A stretch of DNA of 64,000 nucleotides from Bacillus sp. USDA818B3_A (lineage in GTDB: Bacteria > Bacillota > Bacilli > Bacillales > Cytobacillaceae): NCBI RefSeq assembly GCF_009928415.1, contig NZ_JAABNN010000020.1:32144-96143 (forward strand). Reading direction: 5' to 3'. Positions 1 through 9,341 of the stretch are shown in pieces. The notes below the pieces were generated by a model, which had not been told where the DNA came from, searched no databases, and saw only the letters and a list, made by a program, of their open reading frames with translations. Positions within the stretch are counted from its first letter, which is position 1; the number at the start of each line of letters is the position of its first letter. A program made the position numbers and the translations under genes.

Positions 1-1481
1 TTTGGACGAAAGCCTTCAATGAAGTCCTCATAACTATAGCTTTGGTGGAACTGAACCATATGGATACGCGTTTCATCTTTTTCTTCCATCATTACATACG
101 CTAAACGTTTGGCAATAAACGTTTTTCCTACTCCCGGTGCACCTTTCAAAATAAGATTCTTCTTATTTTGAAGTAGAGAAATTAGACGTACAAGCTCCTT
201 CTTCTCGATAAAAACATCCGAAAGAAATTCATCCATTGTAAAGGGTTCATTTTCTTGTACAGTAGGCTTAGATTCAATAAAACGAATGTAATAGTCAATT
301 GAACTTCCCGATACGCCTTTATATTTTTTGTAGGATTCATCTGATACCACTATATCTTTCAACCGTTTTAGTTGCTCAATATCTGTTTCACCAAAAATTG
401 AAGTATCAAAATGGTGCTCTATATCCTTTAACGCACTTACTTTTTGTTTAACTGTTTTATCATTCAAGCTAACTCCTGTATCAGTAACTTGATTGGATAA
501 CCAATTTTTAAAATCATTTACTTCAGCAATTTTGGGTTCAATAAGTTCTTCATTCATTACTTGATCAATTTCTTGAATTAAAATTGGATAAGGATTTAGA
601 CATGTTAACGTTTTTTGAGCAAATGTCTGATGTAGTTCCCACTTTCCAACTTGAAGCCAATCTACTTTTCTTCTATGTTTATACTCTGATGCTTCATCAT
701 CGAAGTAGTAATCTCCCGTAACAACACCGCGTGCGAGGATTTTCTTAATTCCTTCTTTCACATATACAACGTCGCCTGTTTTAATTTCACGATAGAAATC
801 CCACACAGCCTTTGTATCATTGACAGGGCGCACCCCATCCGCTCTTTGCTCAGCTATTTTTCGTTCAACAGCTTCCTTTGAATCATAGTTATTTAAATCC
901 CCTAAATAGTCCCAACCAAGTGCAATCATATTTCCTGCGTGGAACTGATCCCATAATCTCGAATATTCACCTGGTGAAATTACCCAATAATTAATGCTGT
1001 TATCAATTTCATTTTCTTGATTCGCAATTTTCTTCTCTTTTTTAGGATAAGTTAAAGTAGGATTTTCAACATAATATAAAAATATTAAATATGAGCGCAT
1101 TAAAACGCCCCAGTCAGGTATCCCACCTAGATTTTCAGGCTTACTTCTTACCCCGCGATTATATTCATCTTCCGCATATTTTTTTCTAAATTGAATTCTT
1201 AATGTACCAAACTTTTCTGGATATCGAGGTGTACCTCCAGTTACTAATCTCTCAATATCCTCATCACTTTGTTCCGTCATTTGTTGATAGATATTTTTAT
1301 ACTCCGAATATGTTTGATAATCAAAGAAATTTTCCTTATAGCCGCTACCTAATCCAAACTTTTCTAACAGGTATCCAAGTTTTTCAAGATATGGCGTGTA
1401 CCAGATACCTGTTTTTTCACCTAAATTTTCCGTAACCCAAGCTTTATATTTTTCTTTTTGAGTATTCACAACATCATTCAT
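1..1481 (-). CDS. McrB-type AAA+ GTPase with EVE-like domain (partial, runs off the left edge)
   Basis: The frame is open from an ATG at 1481 to the window edge (about 493 residues), so the protein is incomplete at its C-terminus. A strong CTGGAGG ribosome site lies 7 bases before the ATG. Around residues 155-280 there is an EVE/PUA-like segment (INYWVISPGEYSRLWDQF, then IKTGDVVYVKEGIKKILARG), a fold known to read modified bases. Walker A GAPGVGKT is at about residues 447-454, followed by MVQFHQSYSYEDFIEGFRP, which is typical of McrB. McrB proteins are the NTP-driven DNA translocation subunit of modification-dependent type IV restriction; the McrC nuclease is expected just beyond the left edge. 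Family call is confident. The modification recognised is unknown. Confidence 0.85.
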   Translation of the reverse strand, partial: MNDVVNTQKEKYKAWVTENLGEKTGIWYTPYLEKLGYLLEKFGLGSGYKENFFDYQTYSEYKNIYQQMTEQSDEDIERLVTGGTPRYPEKFGTLRIQFRKKYAEDEYNRGVRSKPENLGGIPDWGVLMRSYLIFLYYVENPTLTYPKKEKKIANQENEIDNSINYWVISPGEYSRLWDQFHAGNMIALGWDYLGDLNNYDSKEAVERKIAEQRADGVRPVNDTKAVWDFYREIKTGDVVYVKEGIKKILARGVVTGDYYFDDEASEYKHRRKVDWLQVGKWELHQTFAQKTLTCLNPYPILIQEIDQVMNEELIEPKIAEVNDFKNWLSNQVTDTGVSLNDKTVKQKVSALKDIEHHFDTSIFGETDIEQLKRLKDIVVSDESYKKYKGVSGSSIDYYIRFIESKPTVQENEPFTMDEFLSDVFIEKKELVRLISLLQNKKNLILKGAPGVGKTFIAKRLAYVMMEEKDETRIHMVQFHQSYSYEDFIEGFRP

Positions 1482-1668
1482 AGCGTACCTCCAGAGAAGA
1501 ATTTATTACCTTAAATTATAACACTGTACTACATTAAAATTGCATTTACTTCCATTTTGGTTCTCTAGCATATACTAGACGATAATATGTTCGGATCAAT
1601 CGTTTCAGAGGATTATATAAAGCGTTGCTACCTTTTAATATAAAAAAAGGGATCGCACCTTCCAAAAC

Positions 1669-1719
1669 AGAAGTGACCCCTTAAGTTAGACTATATTTCC
1701 AACTAAAAGGGGTCACTTC
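1669..1719 (-). terminator. Hairpin terminator at the end of the helicase gene
   Basis: A perfect 13-base inverted repeat (GAAGTGACCCCTT / AAGGGGTCACTTC) overlaps the stop codon of the helicase gene. The arms are about 24 bases apart. The T-run is weak on the minus strand, so it may act on both strands or as an mRNA stabiliser. Confidence 0.55.
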
Positions 1720-4135
1720 AATTTTGATGAATTTTAGCTTTCCGTTCAAAATGATAATGCAGACGGTATTCACAAATCTCTTTTGTCCAATTGAATAGGA
1801 TTTCCTCATCTTCTTTAGCAACATCAAGATTAAACCGAAAAACGTTATTTTCAAAAGAAGTTAGCTTACCTTTCCACATTGTCATTGGCATTGTAACAAT
1901 CAATTTACTTACTTTTTCCTCACTATAATCCCAAAGTTTTACGGAAGATTTATCGGAAAAATCGATTCTCTTCCGATGCTCTTTCTCCATCAAAAAGTGA
2001 TGAAAAAATGGTGCAGCCTCGGATGGAGTGATTGGATCAAACCAATGGGAAGGGCCGCGTTCTAGCATGGCCAGTAAGACAACCATCTTATAACTTTTAG
2101 TCATTCCTGTTTTCTCTACTTCAATAAACCAATCCTCATATCGATTAAATACTTCCAATTCCTCAGAGGTTAATTCGTCCGCCCATTTTAAAAACCCAAA
2201 ATACGTTTTAAATTCCTGTTTATACTGAGGTGAATCAGAAGCACCAATTAAATGCAATTCCAAGTAAGTTGGTCTTCTACCAAGCTCCCTCTTCAAAACC
2301 ATATAATCATTAAGCAGCTTTTCTCTTCTTGGCTGCCTTTTTCGTGACATTTCTCGGAGTAAATTGATTACTTCTATATCCAAGTCCATCTCACAAAATT
2401 GCGGCAGAGATGGCTGAATGTTTCTGGTCCTTCCTTCACTAGGCTGGGTATCAAGTAAACTAAGCTTAATATCTGCATTTCGATAGTTTCCAATAAGATC
2501 AACGATGACACAGCTTTCTTTCCCTGGATGTAATCGAAGTCCACGCCCAATTTGTTGTGTAAAGACCGTTAACGATTCAGTCGGTCTGACAAACAATAAC
2601 GTGTCTACTTCTGGTATATCCACACCCTCATTAAAGAGATCAACTGTAAAAATCACATCCATTTCTCCCTTGGAAAGCTGGGAAATGGCTTCCTTTCTAC
2701 CAACGCTGATTTGCTGTGAATGAAGACTTACAGTTCGATATCCACGGTTATTAAAATAGTCCGAGAGAAAGTTTGCTTGCTTTATGGAAGAACAGAAGCC
2801 AATCGTTCTTGTCTGTTTCTTCTTTTCCCATGCTTCCAGGATCTTTTTGGCCAATTCCTCTCTCATTTGAGCGAGAAGCAATTCTTCTTCATCATATCGG
2901 TTACCTAGCCAGGTAATTTGACTATAATCAGTATCATCATAAACGCCAAAATATTTAAATGGAGATAACCACTCTCTTTGGATTGCTTCAAGAAAATCAA
3001 GACGGAAGGCAACGTTCCCGTCACAAATCGCGTAAACGTCTTTATTATCATTTCGGTCAGGTGTAGCGGTTATCCCCAGCAAAAACCTTGGTTGAAAATA
3101 TTCTAGTGCTCTTTTATAGGACTCTGCCGCCGCATGATGGAATTCATCCACAATGATTAAATCAAACTCTCCAGGATGAAACTTTTCGAGATGCGTTTTC
3201 ATACTCAATGTATAAATGGATGCAAAAATAGCATCCGCTTCACTTTCTTTTACCTTACCATTATAAATACCATATCGTTTATCCGGCATAACTTTTGCGA
3301 AGGATTCTTTTGCTTGATGAAGAATTTCTTCCCGGTGGGCAATGAAAAGAATTTTATTAAAATTTTGAGCAAAAAATCCAGCCAAATAGGTTTTTCCTAG
3401 TCCCGTCGCCATGACAACCAGGGCCTTGTTATACTCTTCTTCCAGTGTTTTGTTTAACTCCTCAAGAGCTTCAATTTGAGCAAATCTTGGTTGAATTGCC
3501 CCATAGGAAGCTGGTGGGTCTACAATAATTTCTGGCTGTATTGGAGCCTCTTTCTTCGAAGGGAGCATTAAATCTAACTCTTCAAGTTCAGACCATTTTT
3601 TGGTTAGGTTTGGATATTTTCTTTGGTATCTTTCAAAACTAGTTCTATATTCTTCTAATGTTTCCTTATTCAAGGATACTGTCTGGTCAGCATAAAATAG
3701 TCTTAGAAATTCGGATTGAGCTTCATCAAACACTTCTTGTTCATCTTTAACAGCTAGGTTCCATTCCACTCCATTACAAAGTGCTGACCTAGAGAGGTTT
3801 GAGGAACCTACAAACAGGAGTTTTTGTTCATTTGACTGAAATATGTAGGCCTTTGGATGAAAGGATACTCCGTTACTTTTCCAAATTCTAATTTCAATTC
3901 GTTCATCAATTGATAGCAATTCATCAAGGGCATCCGGCTGCGTTATGTATAAATAATCACCGGTACAAATTTTAATATCTGCCCCATCTTTTGCCGCTCT
4001 TTTTAAACTTTCTTTTAAAAATTGTACTCCTGATTTCATAATAAATGAGGTCAGGATACAAATAGATGATGACTCTTCTGTCTTTTCTAATAAGTGCTTT
4101 CCTAGTTCCCCAGTTATTAGTTCAACCTTACTCAT
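1718..4135 (-). CDS. PLD-like nuclease domain fused to DExH superfamily 2 helicase
   Basis: This 805-residue protein has an N-terminal phospholipase-D-like domain (SFHPKAYIF with His and Lys near residues 93-95, then VGSSNLSRSA), as in nucleases that use an HxK motif. A full SF2 helicase core follows: ATGLGKT near 245, VDEFHHA near 330, GITATPDR near 356, and QQIGRGLRLHPG near 527. The roughly 250-residue C-terminal part is not recognised. The ATG at 4135 is chosen over an upstream TTG because AGAGG lies 6 bases before it. The start lies inside the end of the MazG-like gene (8-base overlap), so the two are probably translationally coupled. PLD plus helicase fusions occur in restriction and anti-phage systems; a defence role here is inferred from architecture and the neighbouring McrB and DUF262 genes. 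Confidence 0.85.
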   Translation of the reverse strand: MSKVELITGELGKHLLEKTEESSSICILTSFIMKSGVQFLKESLKRAAKDGADIKICTGDYLYITQPDALDELLSIDERIEIRIWKSNGVSFHPKAYIFQSNEQKLLFVGSSNLSRSALCNGVEWNLAVKDEQEVFDEAQSEFLRLFYADQTVSLNKETLEEYRTSFERYQRKYPNLTKKWSELEELDLMLPSKKEAPIQPEIIVDPPASYGAIQPRFAQIEALEELNKTLEEEYNKALVVMATGLGKTYLAGFFAQNFNKILFIAHREEILHQAKESFAKVMPDKRYGIYNGKVKESEADAIFASIYTLSMKTHLEKFHPGEFDLIIVDEFHHAAAESYKRALEYFQPRFLLGITATPDRNDNKDVYAICDGNVAFRLDFLEAIQREWLSPFKYFGVYDDTDYSQITWLGNRYDEEELLLAQMREELAKKILEAWEKKKQTRTIGFCSSIKQANFLSDYFNNRGYRTVSLHSQQISVGRKEAISQLSKGEMDVIFTVDLFNEGVDIPEVDTLLFVRPTESLTVFTQQIGRGLRLHPGKESCVIVDLIGNYRNADIKLSLLDTQPSEGRTRNIQPSLPQFCEMDLDIEVINLLREMSRKRQPRREKLLNDYMVLKRELGRRPTYLELHLIGASDSPQYKQEFKTYFGFLKWADELTSEELEVFNRYEDWFIEVEKTGMTKSYKMVVLLAMLERGPSHWFDPITPSEAAPFFHHFLMEKEHRKRIDFSDKSSVKLWDYSEEKVSKLIVTMPMTMWKGKLTSFENNVFRFNLDVAKEDEEILFNWTKEICEYRLHYHFERKAKIHQN

Positions 4136-4454
4136 CCTCAACCTCTATTAAAAAGATCATATCCTCAAATCCTCCGCGATTTTCTGCCTTCATTCGGCGG
4201 ACTTCTTCTACTTTTTCAATAGAAGATCCGTGGCACTTAGCGAGTGCATGGATAATTTCTAATAGATCAGCTAATTCTTCGATAGCTTCTTGATCATTTT
4301 CTGCTTTCAAATACTCATCAAGTTCTTCTTGGCTCTTATTTTTTAATTCAGTTGCGTATTCTTCATTGCCTAGAATTTTTGTGCTAAATTTCTTACCAGT
4401 GCTTTCTATTATTTTCGGGATCAGATCACGTACGAGTTTGTTGTGTATGGGCAT
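4128..4454 (-). CDS. MazG-like nucleoside triphosphate pyrophosphohydrolase
   Basis: A 108-residue all-alpha protein starting MPIHNKLVRDLIPKIIES, the usual beginning of short phosphoribosyl-ATP pyrophosphatase/MazG-like proteins. The metal-binding motif is seen as SQEELDEYLKA followed by EAIEELADLLEII. Family members hydrolyse NTPs or dNTPs to the monophosphate plus pyrophosphate, either for pool cleaning or to deplete nucleotides. It is the first gene of a two-gene unit with the PLD-helicase, whose start it overlaps. That coupling suggests a common process, possibly nucleotide depletion joined to DNA processing, but this is inference. Confidence 0.85.
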   Translation of the reverse strand: MPIHNKLVRDLIPKIIESTGKKFSTKILGNEEYATELKNKSQEELDEYLKAENDQEAIEELADLLEIIHALAKCHGSSIEKVEEVRRMKAENRGGFEDMIFLIEVEDE

Positions 4455-4764
4455 GTCATGTTACCTCTCCAAATTAGTATAAGAATATTATAACTAACGG
4501 AAAAAAGGATTTAAATTATTAAGTTAAATAAAATATCCATAAAAACCTATATTCCTAGGTAGAATACAAAGCACTGGTTTAAAGCGGGAGAGATGGAGCC
4601 ATTATCTCTGAATTTTCATCTAATAGTGAGGATGAATCGGATATCTTTACAGACCCAAGAATAAAACGTGTTCAAGATTAATTAGAGAGTAAAGATAGAA
4701 TTATTTGTAAGAAACAGCCCTTGTTATTGGAATGAGTTTTTGTATGGTAACTCTATCCTTGGAG

Positions 4765-4804
4765 ATGGACCGTATGCCAATTATCAAATTGGCATACGGT
4801 CCAT
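4765..4804 (+). terminator. Perfect 18-bp stem hairpin with 4-base loop
   Basis: The arms at 4765-4782 and 4787-4804 are exact inverted complements around ATCA, and are followed by TGTTTTG. It looks like a terminator for whatever preceded the DJ-1/PfpI gene. The T-run is short, so another role (operator or mobile-element end) is possible. Confidence 0.55.
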
Positions 4805-4835
4805 TGTTTTGACAGCTCCTAAATACAAGTATCAC

Positions 4836-4865
4836 TTGCCAGTCATTAACAGTTTCTAGTATAGT
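4836..4865 (+). promoter_or_regulatory. Candidate sigma-A promoter of the DJ-1/PfpI gene
   Basis: TTGCCA (4836-4841) and TATAGT (4860-4865) are separated by 18 bases and end 24 bases before the start codon. This is a near-consensus vegetative promoter by eye only. Confidence 0.45.
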
Positions 4866-4889
4866 TTAATAAAAAAGGATGATGGTTCA

Positions 4890-5420
4890 ATGCGTTTAAA
4901 AGGAAAAAAGATTATAAGCCTTGTTGATCATGAATTTGAGGACTTGGAGCTTTGGTATCCTGTACTTAGACTTCGTGAAGAAGGAGCGATTGTAGATATT
5001 GTTGGAGATGAGGCAAATAAAAAGTATATCGGGAAATACGGTGTTCCTGTTGAGTCTAGTTTTGCCTATGAAGATGTAAAAGCGGAAGATTATGATGCTA
5101 TATTGGTTCCAGGTGGTTGGGCACCTGATAAGATTCGTCGTTTTTCATCTGTTTTATCCCTCATTCAAGAAATGAATGAGGCCGAGAAGCCAATTGGCCA
5201 GATTTGTCATGCTGGATGGGTATTAATTTCTGCCAAGATCTTAAATGGAAAGAATGTGACTAGTACGCCAGGAATTAAGGATGATATGGAAAACGCCGGA
5301 GCCATTTGGTATGACGAACCGGTTGTGACTGATGGACATCTCGTATCAAGCCGCCGTCCTCCAGATCTACCTGATTATTTACGGGAATTTATAACCGTAT
5401 TGGAAGGTAAAAATAAATAG
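4890..5420 (+). CDS. DJ-1/PfpI family protein (type 1 glutamine amidotransferase-like)
   Basis: This 176-residue protein has the DJ-1/PfpI fold: VDHEFEDLELWYPVLRLRE with the conserved early Glu, and a nucleophile elbow with Cys in IGQICHAGWVLISA. Family members act as deglycases, chaperones or stress proteases; B. subtilis YfkM (general stress protein 18) is a related type. AAGGATG precedes the ATG at usual spacing. It stands alone, with its own promoter and a terminator hairpin right after it, in a defence-rich neighbourhood. The exact substrate cannot be told from sequence. Confidence 0.85.
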   Translation: MRLKGKKIISLVDHEFEDLELWYPVLRLREEGAIVDIVGDEANKKYIGKYGVPVESSFAYEDVKAEDYDAILVPGGWAPDKIRRFSSVLSLIQEMNEAEKPIGQICHAGWVLISAKILNGKNVTSTPGIKDDMENAGAIWYDEPVVTDGHLVSSRRPPDLPDYLREFITVLEGKNK

Positions 5421-5428
5421 GAATGTAT

Positions 5429-5453
5429 AAAAGCATGGATTTCCATGCTTTTT
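5429..5453 (+). terminator. Rho-independent terminator after the DJ-1/PfpI gene
   Basis: A 9-bp stem AAGCATGGA / TCCATGCTT followed by TTT lies within 35 bases of the stop codon. The A-run on the other side may make it work in both directions. Confidence 0.7.
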
Positions 5454-5869
5454 CATATAGATGAAGTGACTTATTTCCATTACTTAATATAAGCCTTAAG
5501 CAAAATCCGTGTTAGGTTTTAGTCGAAAAATTTACTTTCATGGCTTCTTTAACTAACAAACCGCCTTTGCCTGCTCTTTTAATCCCCCCTCCCCCTCCGT
5601 ATAAATTCTCTAATACAGCCTTTTATCCAAACTTACTTTTAAACTAAAAACCCCCCTAATATTATTAGTGCAATTTAAGGGGGGCACTTCAGTTTGCAAG
5701 TTGCAAAATGGCTGTATTTTTCCGTTAAATCAACATAGTTATTTTTTATGAGTTTCGAATTTAATATCAAGCAAACTTATTGCTAATAAATACTGAACTA
5801 TATAAAAAAACTTATATTATTCCTGCTTTTAAAGTAAGCAACTCTAGTTCAACGGTCTACCAAAAGAAG
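5454..5869. other. Gene-free spacer with pyrimidine-rich tract
   Basis: No open frame with a ribosome site is visible. It holds a C/T-rich tract near 5568-5600 and the minus-strand hairpin at 5646-5684. Confidence 0.4.
5646..5684 (-). terminator. Terminator for the decayed DUF262 gene
   Basis: Read on the minus strand, CCCCCCTTAA ... TTAGGGGGG is followed directly by TTTTT. It sits about 190 bases downstream of the broken DUF262/DUF1524 gene and would have ended its transcript. Confidence 0.6.
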
Positions 5870-7362
5870 CTATGATTTCATCCCACTTAAATTGGAAATT
5901 GGTTTTGCCATCGCATTGCTTATTAGGTCTATTAAGGACTTAGCTCGTTTAATGAAATAATCATCAAAATTATTCGTATGTAAATCTTGAACATCTATCT
6001 TATGTGATGCTATATAACTATCAAGATTTGCACTATCTACATGATTATTTAACTTAATTCTCTTCAAATATTCACTTGGTGAATTTCCTCCAATTATTCG
6101 GTTAGTTCTAGCAAATAATGGTGTTTTGTTTACGATGGAATTCCATTTTGTTTTACTTATATTTTCTGATTCACAATATGCACGTGGGAAGATATGGTGA
6201 ATATCAGTATTTTCATCCAAGAAAACAGTAAAATCCATAGGACTTCCACTTATAAAATCTAAGCATCCCGCTTTTAAAAGTAATGCCATTACTCCTTTAT
6301 ATGCAGCACTCAATCGTGATTGAAGAGATAATAGCCTAGTCGGTTGGAAATACGCTCTCTGAACGGTATCTGGTTCGCTTCCTCCGTTAATCCATTCCAA
6401 CATTCCGCCAACATCATTTGCATATCTTGTTTCATTTGCTCCACCATACATTTCACCAAATACACCACACCAATACCAAGAAGAAATTTTCTCTTTAATA
6501 ACGCTGTCTTGTGTTTTTGACTTTAGGATTGTGAATATTACTGCCATTGGAATTAACTGTGTACTATATGGTAAATCTCTCGACGAAAAAATACGTTGTT
6601 CTTTTAAAAAGATAGCTGCTTGAATAAATCCTTCCGTTAACTCATCAGCATATTTTTTATATTTTGATAAGGAAAGTTTTAATACATCCCGCTTTTTACA
6701 GCTTATTGCTTCCCCACCGTTGATTTTTATGTAGTATCTGTCTAATAAGGTAATTGCAGTTAAAAAATCCGTCGACGAGACAACAGATAAGATAGCTTCT
6801 TTCTGGTTTGAAAGAGATAAAGTGGATTTTTCACTTACCTTTTATATCTTGTTTCCCAATCTTTCCTTAGTTCAAAATTATCAGCTGCAAAGGTAGCTGT
6901 AATTAATTCAAACACAGTTAATGAGACTCCACCTGTATTAACATTCTCGAATACCTGGCAGACAGCTTCTTTAGGGGTATCTTTATTCAATGAAATCACC
7001 GGAACTTTAAAACTTTGAATAGGAACCAGAACCTCAGCAAAAAACTGAGCATACTTTTGTAATATAACTGGGTCGTAGTTATAATACTTTTGGTAATCAT
7101 TCATCCACATTTGACTATCAATTGGATCAAAAACAATATTCAAAGGAAACATATGATTTTTACATTCTTTATCCCTTGTACTTAAATCAAGCTCTATATC
7201 CCTTCCAAAATTTGATCGCACAATTTTATCTTCAGGTACTGAGATAATTGCATTCACTCGATCAGTTGTACTATTCAAACTGAGTTCTATATCTAAATAG
7301 TAGAATCGTTTTATTTCCTTATTCTTTTCCTTTATATGTTCCCCTAACTTCCGCTCTATTTT
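5870..7362 (-). pseudogene. GmrSD-type restriction gene (DUF262 + DUF1524), 5'-truncated and frameshifted
   Basis: Two open pieces on the minus strand form one protein. The first (frame open from 7362 to the stop at 6835) carries DUF262 features, including VCQVFENVNTGGVSLTVFEL. The second is open from about 6840 to 5870, reads on through KSTLSLSNQKEAILS, and carries the DUF1524 His-Asn-His core DIHHIFPRAYCE and NSIVNKTPLFARTNRIIGG. The frames join if one more A is placed in the TTTT run at 6840-6843 (A run on the coding strand). The usual N-terminal DUF262 part with DGQQR is absent, and the frame begins right after a stop at 7363-7365. GmrSD enzymes are modification-dependent type IV nucleases; this copy should be dead. 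Confidence 0.8.
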
Positions 7363-7510
7363 TCAAGTGTTGCAATCTCCATGTATTAGGGAATCCTTTA
7401 ACTTTTTCCAAATCACTTGAATCAATCATAACTTCTCCGGTCAAGTTTTTCGAAGAGTCATTTAAGAATATCTTTGTAACATTATTACAAGTCTGATAAT
7501 TATTATTCAT
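7319..7510 (-). pseudogene. Truncated HNH (phage/homing-type) endonuclease, N-terminal stump
   Basis: A 63-residue frame starts at an ATG with AGAAAGG upstream. TGEVMIDSSDLEKVKGFPNT and the following WRLQ resemble the N-terminal part of phage-type HNH endonucleases, in which a 'lettered' Asp/Trp region precedes the HNH core. The core is missing: the frame runs into the DUF262 remnant and stops after GTYKGKE. The overlap of the two remnants marks a deletion junction. Assignment rests on recalled family similarity and is moderate. Confidence 0.5.
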
Positions 7511-8577
7511 TTATCTTGACCTTTCTCTTTTAGTAGTTGCGCTTCATATTTCCATATCTAGAATACTATCAATTCCGCAAAAGATCATTACAGAACCTTT
7601 CGGAATTTGTCGGACAAATTATTGGAACCACAGACCATTGTAAGGCTAGAATAAATATTTTAACAAAGAAAAAAATGTTCAAAATGCAAACCACTAAAAA
7701 AATTCATATAGAACATCTTATATCGATAATATAAAACCATTCAAAACGTAGTTGCTGGCAAATGAATCCGCGGATAGAGGTTTTGCCATTAAACGACAGC
7801 TTGAAATTATGGAATTTATTTTGAATAACTACATTAAAACCAAAGATATCAAATTGAAAATGATACGTTGAAAAATCTTGTGAGAATTTGAACTGTCAAA
7901 ACCCAAGTAAAAATGACTGGGCCTGGGGTTCCGGCTGGCTATTTTTCACTTAAGTTACTATTTCATTAATCCTAATATGGCTAAAGGAAGAATTTCGTCT
8001 TCAACTTTTACCATTATGTTAGTTGGAATGATTATTTATATACACAAATTGGATCCAAACTTTGTCACTAACCTCTTCCTACTCAAAATATTTATCTGTC
8101 ATGTCTTGCCAACCCCTCATCCTACGTATTTAAATGCTTGTAAGCCTGCAAATGGTTGGATACAACTATATGAATAGCACCAAATAGGAATGATTCAAAT
8201 GAAACCGATTTGTTTTGAGTTTATTGGTGAAAAAAATAAAGTGGGTTGAATACATGAATTTCCTATGAGGAAAAAGCGACAGCATGAGTCCACATTAACA
8301 ACTAATTAAAGGGTTCAAATGATTATTATTGATCATCTTTTTGCTATATCTAGCAATCCAATGGGAATGAGTCGGTGTTATTGATGATCATCTATATGTT
8401 CTACCATATAGATTCCTGTTTTCACACAGCATTCATAAATTACATAATAGATGTGAACCCCTCTTCCAACATGAATGAAGCCTTTACCAAAGGAAGTTCC
8501 CGAGAATCTTGAGAACAAGGATTAATGATATTTGTAAAGGGTAATATACCTTTAATAACACTATGAGGTGATGAAAC
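7511..8577. other. About 1.07 kb gene-poor stretch
   Basis: Only short frames without ribosome sites are found (for example 7537-7734 and 7977-8177). Base use is AT-rich and no family is recognised in any frame. The position beside two broken genes fits a decayed accessory segment. The end carries the promoter of the next gene. Confidence 0.4.
8520..8544 (+). promoter_or_regulatory. Candidate sigma-B promoter
   Basis: GATTAA (8520-8525), 13 bases, then GGGTAA (8539-8544) approximates the sigma-B pattern GTTTAA-N12-14-GGGTAT, 33 bases before the start of a stress-type protein. It is read by eye only. Confidence 0.35.
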
Positions 8578-9054
8578 ATGATGAAACAAGAAGAAATCGA
8601 AACATTAAGAGAGTTAATCAAAGACGTAGACACGGCCATGCTGACTACATTATCTGAAGAAGGGCTTGTTTCTCGCCCTATGAAAACACAAGAAGTGGAG
8701 TTTGATGGTGACTTATGGTTTTTCACTAAAAAAGAGACTGATAAATATGAAGAAATTATACACGATCAAGATGTTAATGTGAGTTATGCAGGTAAATCCT
8801 ATGTTTCCGTCCGTGGACGAGCGGAAATCGTAGAGGATTTAGACAAGAAAAAGGAATTGTGGAGTAAAGTATATGAGAAAATTATGCAAACTTCTTATGA
8901 TGATCCTAACGTTGTCTTGATAAAAGTAAAAGCGGAAGCAGCCGAATATTGGGAAACCGGTAATTTCACGAAGAAAATTGCCTTTATGTATAAACGCATG
9001 ACTGGGCAAAGTTCTGAATCGACAGATGTTAATGAAACGGTTGAATTGAATTAA
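8578..9054 (+). CDS. Pyridoxamine 5'-phosphate oxidase-fold general stress protein (YdaG/GS26-like)
   Basis: This 158-residue protein has the split-barrel flavin-binding fold: TAMLTTLSEEGLVSRPMKT, then GDLWFFTKKETDKYEEI and VNVSYAGKSYVSVRGRAEIV. The order matches the general stress protein 26 / YdaG family. Members bind FMN, FAD or F420; many have no proven reaction. Two start codons stand in tandem (8578 and 8581) behind GAGGTGATG. The possible sigma-B promoter fits a general stress role. It is a single-gene unit with a terminator about 110 bases downstream. Confidence 0.85.
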   Translation: MMKQEEIETLRELIKDVDTAMLTTLSEEGLVSRPMKTQEVEFDGDLWFFTKKETDKYEEIIHDQDVNVSYAGKSYVSVRGRAEIVEDLDKKKELWSKVYEKIMQTSYDDPNVVLIKVKAEAAEYWETGNFTKKIAFMYKRMTGQSSESTDVNETVELN

Positions 9055-9164
9055 ATAACTGCAAAAAAAGGGTTGTCTTGTTGTAGGACATTCCATTTAT
9101 CTCCGTTGAGTTACTTTGATCCATTATAGCCTATTAAATCCATAATCCTAGATAATGAAAAATA

Positions 9165-9197
9165 AAGATAATACCCTCTTTAGGTATTGTCTTTTTT
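9165..9197 (+). terminator. Rho-independent terminator
   Basis: AGATAATACC / GGTATTGTCT (one G-T pair) with a short loop is followed by TTTTTT. It closes the stress-protein transcript. Confidence 0.7.
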
Positions 9198-9341
9198 CTT
9201 GCTGATTTTTAATTTTATATTGTTAACCCTAAAAAAACATTGAGACAGCCAATTTTGCGCTTTAAATTTATAATAAACCTTGAACTCTTTGTTATCTATT
9301 TATCTAATATTTATAATTATCATTTTGTAAGAGGTGCCACA

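Larger units (their letters stand above)
4455..4889. other. Spacer with a possible gene remnant, hairpin and promoter
   Basis: No complete gene is visible. A short open stretch on the plus strand around 4587-4680 ends in a stop after the residues SDIFTDPRIKRVQD and has no start of its own, so it may be the tail of a lost gene. It is followed by the perfect hairpin at 4765-4804 and the promoter at 4836-4865. Confidence 0.4.

Noticed and set aside
4587..4680. Short open stretch ending SDIFTDPRIKRVQD
   Set aside because: No start codon or ribosome site and no family recognised; kept only as a possible remnant.
7537..8177. Two plus-strand frames (65 and 66 codons) in the gene-poor stretch
   Set aside because: No ribosome site, no recognisable motif and composition like random AT-rich sequence.
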